A stretch of DNA of 10,335 nucleotides, taken from an uncultured Porphyromonadaceae bacterium. GTDB lineage: Bacteria > Bacteroidota > Bacteroidia > Bacteroidales > Muribaculaceae. The stretch lies in the NCBI GenBank assembly GCA_900540205.1, contig UQER01000050.1:1-10335 (forward strand), given 5' to 3'. Under the pieces are notes generated by a model. That model ran no database searches. It was not told where the DNA came from and was given only the letters and a program-made list of their open reading frames with translations. The position numbers and the translations under genes are program-made. Within the stretch, counting starts at the first letter, position 1, and each line of letters opens with the position of its first letter. This document shows, piece after piece, positions 1-5,232 of the stretch.

Positions 1-21
1 TTTTTTTGCCATTTAGAATAT

Positions 22-55
22 AAAAAGAGACTGCCCAAACTTGTTAGACAGTCTC
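22..55 (-). terminator. Intrinsic terminator facing left
   Basis: Seven-base inverted repeat GAGACTG (27-33) / CAGTCTC (49-55) with a 15-base loop. Read on the minus strand the stem is followed by five T (complement of the A run 22-26). It would stop transcription arriving from the right. The loop is long, so the call is moderate. Confidence 0.5.
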
Positions 56-66
56 AACATATCCCC

Positions 67-92
67 AAGGCTCTGCTTCGGCAGGGCTTTTT
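67..92 (+). terminator. Intrinsic terminator with TTCG tetraloop
   Basis: Stem GCTCTGC (70-76) / GCAGGGC (81-87) closed by a TTCG loop (77-80), with one G-T pair, extended by A-T and G-T pairs outward and followed by TTTTT (88-92). This is a textbook rho-independent terminator on the plus strand. It would end a gene lying left of the window and insulates the recombinase remnant that follows. Confidence 0.75.
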
Positions 93-136
93 CTGTTATG
101 AGGCTTCATTATGGCTGTGATATTCTATGAGAGTCT

Positions 137-898
137 TTGCAAAGCAAAGCGCCAAGGCGATTACGAACTCTACGGGACATGAACCAGTCCGATGTAATGC
201 ATATACGGTGGTCTAATATTGACGGTGATATTCTTGATGTAATTTCCAAGAAGACCAACAAGCGCCAGCGTTTTGCCCTCGCTAACGAGGTGATGATGAT
301 ATTGTCCAAGTATCCAAAAGCTCCTGATGAGCCGGATCCTTATATCTTTCCACGGATTACAAATCAGAAGTACAACGAACAGTTAAAAGTGGTCGGGAAA
401 CTCGCTGGTATGACGGGATACTGGATTACTGAGAAGCAGAGCGGGCGCACCAAGACGCGGGAAGTGCGTCCGAAGTATGAACTGTTGACATCGCATGTAG
501 CCCGGCGCACATTCGTAACGATGTGTCTGCGTAAAGGCATGTCGCCGGAAGATATTCGTGCCGTCACAGGTCATACCACTGCCGACATGATGATGAAGTA
601 TGTGAAATTCGATGATGAAAGCAAGAGGGAGAAAATAAGCATTCTCAACGAGAACGCCCAATCAGGAGTTGAGACCGTTTTCGACCACGCCATCACCGAC
701 AATGAGTGTATTCGGCTCGGCTTACCTACCCGCGAGACCTATCTTGAAATCTTCGAGGGCGATACCGCTTCCGTCAATGCTCTTCTTGCCGTCCTCGCTC
801 ACATCCGAGGAAACCTCGATGCCCGCGCAGAGTACATCAAACGCCTCCCCGCCGACAAACTAAACGAAGTCCTCGAATTCATAATGAAAGGCCTCTAA
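137..898 (+). pseudogene. Tyrosine recombinase (integrase), N-terminally truncated remnant
   Basis: C-terminal catalytic half of a phage/transposon-type tyrosine recombinase. Visible are an RDMNQSDV segment (residues 13-20 counted from the TTG at 137), a lysine-rich beta-hairpin (residues 38-45), HVARR (H120, R123), GHTT (H146) and the nucleophile Tyr in MKYVK (Y155). The RDMN segment resembles the RGM[SN] form of Bacteroides integrases such as IntDOT, where the usual first catalytic Arg position is not Arg; that comparison is from memory. About 75 residues after the Tyr form an unusually long C-terminal tail. The frame is closed by TGA at 128-130, and no SAM-like or arm-binding N-terminal domain is present in any frame upstream, whereas family members are usually near 400 residues. 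The first in-frame ATG is at 179. It points towards the tRNA-Ser att-like region, fitting a decayed element. A functional short recombinase is less likely. Confidence 0.78.
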
Positions 899-1047
899 CT
901 CCATTTGAATGATTTTCTAATAACTTCTATCTCTGAATATCAACCACATAGTAAAATAACGGTACAACTATCGGTTAAGGGAAAAGATGGAATGAAAAAG
1001 TTGCTTTGAGGGTGAGAGAGGATTAGAAAAGGCGTGTGTTTTGAATG

Positions 1048-1067
1048 AAAGATTTAACCAAATCTTA
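1048..1067. repeat. Perfect inverted repeat, possible distal operator
   Basis: AAGATTT (1049-1055) / AAATCTT (1060-1066) with loop AACC. Its arms share AAAGAT...ATCTT with the palindrome on the promoter at 1200-1215, so the two may be sites for the same regulator. No T run follows, so it is not a terminator. Confidence 0.4.
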
Positions 1068-1096
1068 ACAGTTGATAGGAATTTTTATCGTTTAAT

Positions 1097-1138
1097 GATA
1101 GCTGATAGCTAATGAGTCAAAATCGAAAAGTAGCTATC
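1097..1138. repeat. GATAGCT repeats, two direct and one inverted
   Basis: GATAGCT occurs in tandem at 1097-1103 and 1104-1110, and its inverse AGCTATC at 1132-1138. The set lies 50 to 90 bases upstream of the promoter at 1186-1216. It could be a protein-binding cluster or an RNA hairpin if transcribed; its function is unknown. Confidence 0.4.
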
Positions 1139-1185
1139 GGCATAACTATGGTGAGGGTATTTTCTGAACAGATACAACCGTTAAG

Positions 1186-1216
1186 TTGTATAATTGAAAA
1201 AAGATGATTATCTTTG
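1186..1216 (+). promoter_or_regulatory. Bacteroidetes-type promoter of the putative toxin/XRE/radical SAM operon
   Basis: TTG at 1186-1188, a 20-base spacer, then TATCTTTG at 1209-1216, matching the Bacteroidetes sigma consensus TTTG-N19-21-TAnnTTTG. Transcription would begin near 1222-1225, which rules out the ATG at 1204 and favours the ATG at 1234, leaving a very short leader. Confidence 0.65.
1200..1215. promoter_or_regulatory. Palindromic operator overlapping the -7 element
   Basis: Perfect palindrome AAAGAT-GATT-ATCTTT whose right arm is the core of the TATCTTTG promoter element. A protein bound here would block the sigma factor. The XRE-type HTH protein encoded at 1797-2114 is the natural candidate, as toxin-antitoxin operons are usually autoregulated. 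The palindrome is seen; its binding protein is inferred. Confidence 0.5.
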
Positions 1217-1233
1217 CAGAAAAGAATCATTAT

Positions 1234-1785
1234 ATGGAATTCGATTTGATAACAGAAAATGGCAATCTCTGGGCTGTAAGATATGACAACTGCCTTGACA
1301 ATGTGCTTGACACTATTCTCGGACAATGGAATGATGTCGCATGGCTTCGGTCATTCTTTAAACAGAATATTGGAGATTTGGCGGCATACTTCAAGATAAC
1401 CGATGTCAATCAGGCTATATATGACACCATCGAGGATAGCGAGAGACTTCAATGTCTTATAATGGATATTTCTCCGGATGCAAATTTGGACCAGATATTC
1501 AGACCATTGGAGAATCAGCGCATGACGGAGATGCTGCTCGGTAAAGAAAAAGCGAGACTAAGGAACAAGCCCGGACACGCTTCATGGCTCCGTATCTATG
1601 CAATAAAACTCGACCCCGAAATTTATATCATTACAGGTGGTGCAATCAAGTTGACAAGAACCATGCAAGAGCGTGAACACACTCTTGTTGAACTGGCGAA
1701 GATGGAGCGAGTGCGACGTTATATGCTTGAAAACAACATTGTTGACATGGACTCTTTTCAAGATTACCTCAACGAAATCAGCTAA
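1234..1785 (+). CDS. Putative RelE/HigB-like toxin of a toxin-antitoxin pair
   Basis: A 183-residue protein. Its C-terminal part (about 115-165) has a RelE/HigB-like look: a basic loop (KARLRNKPGHASWLR), a hydrophobic strand pair (IYAIKL, IYIITGGAIKL) and an acidic-basic helix of the EREHTLVELAKMERVR type. Such toxins are usually ribosome-dependent or other mRNA endonucleases. The N-terminal 110 residues are extra compared with a minimal RelE (about 90-110) and I do not recognise them. The gene is followed after 11 bases by an XRE-type HTH gene, the toxin-first order of HigBA pairs. The start is the ATG at 1234, because the upstream in-frame ATG at 1204 lies inside the promoter. The toxin call rests on pattern and context, not on a confirmed active site. 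It could instead be an uncharacterised accessory protein of the same operon. Confidence 0.6.
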   Translation: MEFDLITENGNLWAVRYDNCLDNVLDTILGQWNDVAWLRSFFKQNIGDLAAYFKITDVNQAIYDTIEDSERLQCLIMDISPDANLDQIFRPLENQRMTEMLLGKEKARLRNKPGHASWLRIYAIKLDPEIYIITGGAIKLTRTMQEREHTLVELAKMERVRRYMLENNIVDMDSFQDYLNEIS

Positions 1786-1796
1786 AGGATACGACT

Positions 1797-2114
1797 ATGA
1801 AAACGAAAGAAGAAATTATAACTAATCTCAAACGGCATCAGAGCGCGACTCCATCCAAATGGAGGGAGAATGCAGAGTGGCGCATCGCCAACAAGGAATG
1901 GCTTCGCTATTCACAGCACATAGCCATGATGATGCTCGATAGGATGGAAGAACTGGGACTAACACAGAAGTCGGTCGCAGAGCGCATGGGATGTTCTCAA
2001 CAGTACATTTCACGAGTATTGAAAGGCACTGAGAACCTCTCGATTGAGACAATCTCAAAGATAGAGAGTGCGCTCAATCTCGCCATTCTTGAACCTGTTT
2101 TCGTGAATAAATAA
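1797..2114 (+). CDS. XRE-family HTH regulator, probable antitoxin
   Basis: A 105-residue protein with a Cro/CI-type helix-turn-helix at about residues 43-97: a leading helix (MMLDRMEELG), the turn helix LTQKSVAERMG and the recognition helix CSQQYISRVLKG, then a closing helix (LSIETISKIESAL). The N-terminal 40 residues are charged and carry several Trp and Arg, as in antitoxins whose second region contacts a toxin. It follows the putative toxin by 11 bases and precedes the radical SAM gene by 2 bases, so all three should be co-translated. It probably binds the palindrome over the operon promoter (1200-1215) and represses it. The HTH is certain from sequence; the antitoxin role and operator are inferred. 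Confidence 0.85.
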   Translation: MKTKEEIITNLKRHQSATPSKWRENAEWRIANKEWLRYSQHIAMMMLDRMEELGLTQKSVAERMGCSQQYISRVLKGTENLSIETISKIESALNLAILEPVFVNK

Positions 2115-2116
2115 AA

Positions 2117-2971
2117 ATGAAGTTCCAGATACAAGCCCCTATTTTCGGAATATCACGTCACCGCCTCACTACCGATGGACGTGGCGTAACTACGCTTGTA
2201 GCTTTCCATGGGTGTACTCTGAGATGCAAATATTGTCTCAATCCACAATGCTTAGAATCAGGCAAAAACGTCCCATGCTACACGCCTCAATCTCTATTTG
2301 ACGAGGTAAAAAAGGATGATTTGTATTTTAGGGCTACTGGAGGCGGCGTTACATTCGGGGGGGGCGAACCTTGTCTTCAAGCTGATTTCATACTTGCTTT
2401 TCATAGCTTATGCCCTCCCGAATGGAAAATTCGCATTGAAACGGCATTAAACGTGAACCCAACTATTGTCGAAAGCCTTGCACCAATCGTAAATGAGTGG
2501 ATTGTCGACCTCAAAAGTTTAAATCCGGCAATATTTGAATCTTATACAGATTACGATATAGCTCAGAGAAACAAGTCATTGAATCGTTTGGCGAATCTGG
2601 TTCCTCTTGACATGGTCAAGTTGAGAATCCCGATTATCCCCGGTTATACAACAAAGGATGAGGCCACTGCTGACATGGAACACCTCAAAACTTTTGGGTT
2701 TACTCGCTTCGATATATTCCCATACGTCATTGAGAAACCTTTACGCTATGGCTCACTGATTCCCGGACTTTTGCCAGGCAAAGCCATATGTGAAATTATG
2801 AAACGCATCCGCGATATTATCGCAGATGCCAATGGAATAAAGAAATCATCGCGAATATGTACGCACAAAGGAGATTGCGCTGGGACCTGCCCTGTATGCG
2901 AGAAAGAACTATTTGATCTAACCCAAACTATTTATAGCAAAATTAAACAAAACCAACCAATATGCTTATAG
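2117..2971 (+). CDS. Radical SAM protein, glycyl-radical-enzyme activase type, with extra C-terminal Cys motif
   Basis: A 284-residue radical SAM protein. The [4Fe-4S]/SAM motif is CTLRCKYC (C33, C37, C40), preceded by FHG as in PflA/NrdG-type activases. GGGVTFGGGEP (75-85) is the SAM-binding GGE region, and WIVDLKSLNPAIFESYT (128-144) matches the activase DLK strand and following helix. There is no ferredoxin insert after the CX3CX2C motif, unlike many longer activases. The C-terminus adds CX5CX3CX2C (C248, C254, C258, C261; CTHKGDCAGTCPVCEKE), likely a metal or second Fe-S site and not part of the classic PflA fold. No glycyl radical enzyme lies in the window, so the substrate is unknown. 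It starts 2 bases after the HTH gene and its stop overlaps the next gene by 10 bases. A G8 run (2357-2364) encodes the GGG of the motif. Family is confident, target is not. Confidence 0.85.
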   Translation: MKFQIQAPIFGISRHRLTTDGRGVTTLVAFHGCTLRCKYCLNPQCLESGKNVPCYTPQSLFDEVKKDDLYFRATGGGVTFGGGEPCLQADFILAFHSLCPPEWKIRIETALNVNPTIVESLAPIVNEWIVDLKSLNPAIFESYTDYDIAQRNKSLNRLANLVPLDMVKLRIPIIPGYTTKDEATADMEHLKTFGFTRFDIFPYVIEKPLRYGSLIPGLLPGKAICEIMKRIRDIIADANGIKKSSRICTHKGDCAGTCPVCEKELFDLTQTIYSKIKQNQPICL

Positions 2972-3201
2972 AAGACATCGGGAAACTGATAAATCAGCTA
3001 CGAGAGGAGCAGGGCATGACACAAGAGGACGCCCGAAAAGAAGCCTTCAAGCGTGCGTTTGAGGACATGGATAAAGACTATGAACTCGAAGGAGATGTGG
3101 AATGGGAAGATGATGGGAAACCATCTGAGAGTAAAGGATTCTTTCGCCGTATAATTGACAAACTTGTCAAATGGAGAATATCCGATGATACCGAGTTCTG
3201 A
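2962..3201 (+). CDS. Small acidic protein coupled to the radical SAM gene
   Basis: A 79-residue protein I do not recognise. Its ATG overlaps the last codons of the radical SAM gene by 10 bases, a sign of translational coupling. Residues 1-40 look helical, rich in Glu, Lys and Gln (EEQGMTQEDARKEAFKRAFED). Residues 36-55 are strongly acidic, and the C-terminus is basic/amphipathic (FFRRIIDKLVKWR). There is no Cys, no signal peptide and no membrane segment. It could be a substrate, a recognition chaperone or an unrelated accessory of the radical SAM protein. The absence of Cys and of a glycyl radical motif argues against a Cys-crosslinked peptide or a small glycyl radical protein. That the gene is real is supported mainly by the coupling and clean operon placement. 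Confidence 0.6.
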   Translation: MLIEDIGKLINQLREEQGMTQEDARKEAFKRAFEDMDKDYELEGDVEWEDDGKPSESKGFFRRIIDKLVKWRISDDTEF

Positions 3202-3290
3202 TGCGTACAACTCCACAGGTACATTCAACCGACCAGCGGACTTTCAGAATAATACGTGAAATAAATGATGATAGGAAACGCTTCAAATAG
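3201..3290 (+). CDS. Possible 29-residue coupled ORF
   Basis: The start ATG (3201-3203) overlaps the stop of the preceding gene by one base (TGATG). It encodes a basic peptide ending in DDRKRFK and stops at TAG 3288-3290, just before the hairpins that appear to end the operon. Such overlaps favour re-initiation, but a 29-codon ORF can arise by chance and no family is recognised. Confidence 0.22.
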   Translation: MRTTPQVHSTDQRTFRIIREINDDRKRFK

Positions 3291-3301
3291 CACACAAAAA
3301 T

Positions 3302-3347
3302 TTGGTTTGGCTCGGGCTTAATATATGCCCGTATAAACCTAAACCAA
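3302..3347. repeat. Two-tier hairpin
   Basis: Outer stem TTGGTTTGG (3302-3310) pairs with CCTAAACCAA (3338-3347) with a single bulged T; inner stem CGGGC (3313-3317) pairs with GCCCG (3327-3331). No T run follows. It may be a stable 3' end of the operon mRNA or part of the element end. It lies 12 bases after the last possible ORF of the operon. Confidence 0.5.
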
Positions 3348-3359
3348 TATATAGAGAAG

Positions 3360-3390
3360 TCGCCCGGCATCATGTCGGGCGAATTTCGTT
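3360..3390 (+). terminator. Probable operon terminator
   Basis: Stem TCGCCCG (3360-3366) / CGGGCGA (3376-3382) with a small loop, followed by an interrupted T tract (ATTTCGTTTAT). GC-rich and well placed to end the operon beginning at 1234. The T tract is imperfect. Confidence 0.55.
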
Positions 3391-3394
3391 TATC

Positions 3395-3414
3395 GTGTGA
3401 GTGCTTACTCACAC
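3395..3414. repeat. Perfect 8-bp inverted repeat
   Basis: GTGTGAGT (3395-3402), loop GCTT, ACTCACAC (3407-3414). No T run on either side. It is either a structural hairpin or a recombinase-related site, given the neighbouring att-like repeats. Confidence 0.5.
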
Positions 3415-3417
3415 AGA

Positions 3418-3452
3418 AAACGACCCCAGAAATATGACTTTCGGGGTCGTTT
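3418..3452. terminator. Bidirectional hairpin terminator, likely ends the tRNA-Ser transcript
   Basis: Ten-base perfect stem AAACGACCCC (3418-3427) / GGGGTCGTTT (3443-3452), with an inner GAAA/TTTC pairing. On the minus strand it is followed by TTTTC, so it can terminate transcription coming from the tRNA at 3507-3593; on the plus strand GTTTCGT follows. Confidence 0.6.
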
Positions 3453-3482
3453 CGTGTACCATTTCGTGTACGTTTTTCGTAT
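3450..3482. repeat. TTTCGTGTAC direct repeats beside the tRNA, candidate integrase-binding/att sites
   Basis: TTTCGTGTAC occurs exactly at 3450-3459 and 3462-3471 (12-base period), with a decayed third copy TTTCGTAT at 3475-3482 and a looser relative at 3384-3391. They sit about 25 bases from the 3' end of tRNA-Ser. Regular direct repeats next to a tRNA 3' end are what arm or core sites of a tyrosine recombinase look like. The repeats are seen; the att role is inferred. Confidence 0.5.
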
Positions 3483-3484
3483 TT

Positions 3485-3499
3485 GCTTGAATATCAAGC
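3485..3499. repeat. Palindrome next to the tRNA 3' end
   Basis: GCTTGA (3485-3490), ATA, TCAAGC (3494-3499). It lies between the TTTCGTGTAC repeats and the tRNA, seven bases from the tRNA 3' end. A core-type recombination site is possible. Confidence 0.4.
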
Positions 3500-3506
3500 G
3501 AAATTG

Positions 3507-3593
3507 CGGAGAGGACGAGATTCGAACTCGTGGTAGGATTGCTCCTACGTCAGTTTAGCAAACTGGTGGTTTCAGCCACTCACCCACCTCTCC
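3507..3593 (-). tRNA. tRNA-Ser (anticodon GCT)
   Basis: An 87-base class II tRNA on the minus strand. The acceptor stem GGAGAGG (3593-3587) pairs with CCTCTCC (3514-3508), with discriminator G at 3507. It has a long variable arm (GTAGGA-GCAA-TCCTAC) typical of serine tRNAs, T loop GTTCGAATC, and anticodon loop TTGCTAA giving GCT, which reads AGC/AGT. The CCA end is not encoded (GCAAT follows). A promoter lies about 60 bases upstream and the strong hairpin at 3418-3452 is the likely terminator. The 3' end abuts att-like repeats, suggesting use as an integration target. Confidence 0.95.
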
Positions 3594-3656
3594 AATATGT
3601 CGGTTTTCATTTCTTTGGTTGAAATGCTTTGACCCGGCTTTCCGTTGAAAGCGTTG

Positions 3657-3687
3657 CAAAGGTAGGACTTTTATGCGAATTGTGCAA
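3657..3687 (-). promoter_or_regulatory. Promoter of tRNA-Ser
   Basis: On the minus strand: TTG (3687-3685), exactly 20 bases, then TACCTTTG (3664-3657), matching TAnnTTTG. Transcription would start near 3650, about 57 bases before the tRNA 5' end. Confidence 0.7.
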
Positions 3688-3715
3688 GCCGTTTTTTGTG
3701 TTTTCCTGAAAAAAT

Positions 3716-3816
3716 CTTCAAATCCCGCATCAAAGCCACATCAAATCAGCATCAACAGCTACATCAAAGCCACATCAAAACTACATTATAATTGCATCAA
3801 AACAACATTAGAATGA
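3716..3816. repeat. Degenerate 11-base-period repeat array (CATCAAAnnnn)
   Basis: Nine consecutive units begin at 3716, 3728, 3739, 3750, 3762, 3773, 3784, 3795 and 3806. Most have the core CATCAAA, or CATTA/CTTCAAA in the weaker ones, followed by four variable bases. Spacing is 11 bases, or 12 in two units, so the cores face nearly the same side of the helix. An inverted copy TTTGATG (3973-3979) lies inside the sdaA promoter spacer. No spacers of CRISPR type. Function unknown: phased protein sites or a decaying tandem repeat. Confidence 0.65.
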
Positions 3817-3966
3817 GGAGGGGAGGGCATCTGAGAATTGACGGTGAAAATCGGCAGCGGGCGGTGCAGATTCAGTTTAAGCTTTCCAATCTTCGTGCTA
3901 TTGCGGTTGGATTGTTTTGGGGAAAATAGATTGTCTTTGTGAATGGTTGATTTACATGCGGTGATA

Positions 3967-3997
3967 TTGCGGTTTGATGGTTTTTTGTGTAAATTTG
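3967..3997 (+). promoter_or_regulatory. Promoter of sdaA
   Basis: TTG (3967-3969), a 20-base spacer, then TAAATTTG (3990-3997), a full TAnnTTTG match. The start of transcription would be near 4004. The spacer contains TTTGATG, the complement of the upstream repeat core. A six-codon ORF (4006-4026) occupies the leader before the sdaA ATG at 4036. Confidence 0.7.
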
Positions 3998-4035
3998 TAG
4001 TTCACATGAATAATGATATTGAATGACTTTTGGTT

Positions 4036-5232
4036 ATGGAATCAATCAAACAGATATATAAGATAGGGTTCGGCCCGTCGAGCAGTCACACAATGGGGCC
4101 GCGTAAGGCCGCCCAGATGTTTCTGGAGCGTACGCCCGGTGCTTCTCGCCGTGTGGTCACACTCTACGGTTCGCTGGCTGCCACGGGGCGTGGTCACCTC
4201 ACCGATAAGGCGATTCTCGAGGAGCTTGAGCCGTCAGCTCCGGCCGAGATTGTGTGGAAGCCGGAGGTGTTCCTGCCGTTTCACCCCAACGCAATGAAGA
4301 TCGAGGCGTTCGACAAGGATGGAAATGTGACGGATGCCGAGACCTATTACAGCATAGGCGGAGGCGACATTGTTAGGGAAGGGGAGGAGCGTGCTCCGTC
4401 CGAACAGATTTATAATCTGACCACGATACGCGATATCCTTGACTGGTGCGAGAAAAGCGGACGGTCGTATTGGGAATATGTCGAGCAGTGCGAGGGTCCG
4501 GAGATCTGGGACTACCTGCGCCGAGTATGGACGGTGATGAAAGAGGCCGTTGAGCGCGGCATCGAGGAGGAGGGTGTGCTCCCCGGCGGACTGGGTGTGC
4601 GCCGCAAGGCTGTGGCGTACTACATGAACGCCTCCGGCCACAGTCTGAGCCTGAAGAGCCGTGGGCTGGTATATGCCTATGCTCTTGCCGTTTCGGAGGA
4701 GAATGCCGCCGGCGGCCTGATCGTCACGGCGCCAACTTGCGGTTCGTGCGGCATTGTACCGGCCGTGCTCTATCACCTGTACACTTCGAAAAACTTTTCG
4801 GAGCAGCGCATCCTGCGCGCTCTCGCCACTGCCGGATTGTTCGGCAATGTGGTGAAATTCAATGCATCGGTGTCCGGCGCTGAGGTTGGGTGTCAGGGCG
4901 AGGTCGGAGTGGCTTGCGCCATGGCTGCCGCGGCTGCCTCGCAGCTGTTCGGCGGGACGCCTGCCCAGATTGAATATTCAGCCGAGATGGGGCTTGAGCA
5001 TCACCTCGGGCTGACATGCGACCCCGTGTGCGGCCTGGTACAGATTCCCTGCATCGAGCGTAATGCCTATGCCGCTGCCAGGGCGCTGGACGCCAATCTG
5101 TATGCAGCGTTCAGCGACGGGCGTCATTCGGTGAGCTTCGACCGCATTGTGTCCGTGATGAAGCAGACAGGGCACGATATCCCCTCGCTTTACAAGGAGA
5201 CCTCGCAGGGCGGTCTGGCCGTGATTCAGTGA
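4036..5232 (+). CDS. sdaA: L-serine ammonia-lyase, iron-sulfur-dependent, single chain
   Basis: Deaminates L-serine to pyruvate and ammonia in the cytoplasm using an oxygen-sensitive [4Fe-4S] cluster. The 398-residue chain has both domains: an N-terminal beta domain with GPSSSHTMGP (13-22), and a C-terminal alpha domain with TAPTCGSCGIVPAV (231-244), CQGEVGVAC (286-294) and TCDPVCGLVQIPCIERN (327-343). The three expected cluster cysteines C286, C328 and C339 have the 42 and 11 spacing I recall for the Legionella enzyme. The protein is shorter than E. coli SdaA (about 454), and the fourth, C-terminal cysteine known from some members is absent: it ends LAVIQ. The ATG at 4036 is chosen over the TTG at 4030 because MESIKQIYKIGFGPSSSH is the usual family start. 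It is monocistronic, with its own promoter, and GC-rich compared with the region to its left. Confidence 0.95.
   Translation: MESIKQIYKIGFGPSSSHTMGPRKAAQMFLERTPGASRRVVTLYGSLAATGRGHLTDKAILEELEPSAPAEIVWKPEVFLPFHPNAMKIEAFDKDGNVTDAETYYSIGGGDIVREGEERAPSEQIYNLTTIRDILDWCEKSGRSYWEYVEQCEGPEIWDYLRRVWTVMKEAVERGIEEEGVLPGGLGVRRKAVAYYMNASGHSLSLKSRGLVYAYALAVSEENAAGGLIVTAPTCGSCGIVPAVLYHLYTSKNFSEQRILRALATAGLFGNVVKFNASVSGAEVGCQGEVGVACAMAAAAASQLFGGTPAQIEYSAEMGLEHHLGLTCDPVCGLVQIPCIERNAYAAARALDANLYAAFSDGRHSVSFDRIVSVMKQTGHDIPSLYKETSQGGLAVIQ

Larger units (their letters stand above)
899..1233. other. AT-rich intergenic stretch with inverted and direct repeats
   Basis: No convincing gene on either strand. The only minus-strand frame of note (1117-1326) runs into the next gene antiparallel and resembles no protein. 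The stretch holds the repeats, palindrome and promoter listed separately, so it looks like the control region of the operon that starts at 1234. Confidence 0.6.
3594..4035. other. Divergent intergenic region between tRNA-Ser and sdaA
   Basis: No protein-coding gene seen on either strand. It holds the tRNA promoter (3657-3687, leftward), the 11-base repeat array (3716-3816) and the sdaA promoter (3967-3997, rightward). Within 3817-3966 I see only a purine-rich GGAGGGGAGGG tract and nothing else supportable. Confidence 0.7.

Noticed and set aside
1204..1233. ATG at 1204 as start of the putative toxin
   Set aside because: It lies inside the TATCTTTG promoter and the palindrome, so it is upstream of the expected transcript start. 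The ATG at 1234 is preferred.
2357..2364. G8 run as a phase-variation switch of the radical SAM gene
   Set aside because: The run simply encodes the GGG of the conserved motif in frame. One genome cannot show length variation, so there is no positive evidence.
3167..3412. Minus-strand open frame of 81 codons after the radical SAM operon
   Set aside because: It runs through three hairpins and the 3' end of a real gene, and its composition is not protein-like.
3716..3816. CRISPR array
   Set aside because: Units are only 11 to 12 bases with no repeat-spacer alternation, and no cas gene is present.
4234..4776. Minus-strand open frame inside sdaA
   Set aside because: Antisense to the serine lyase coding sequence, without family resemblance.
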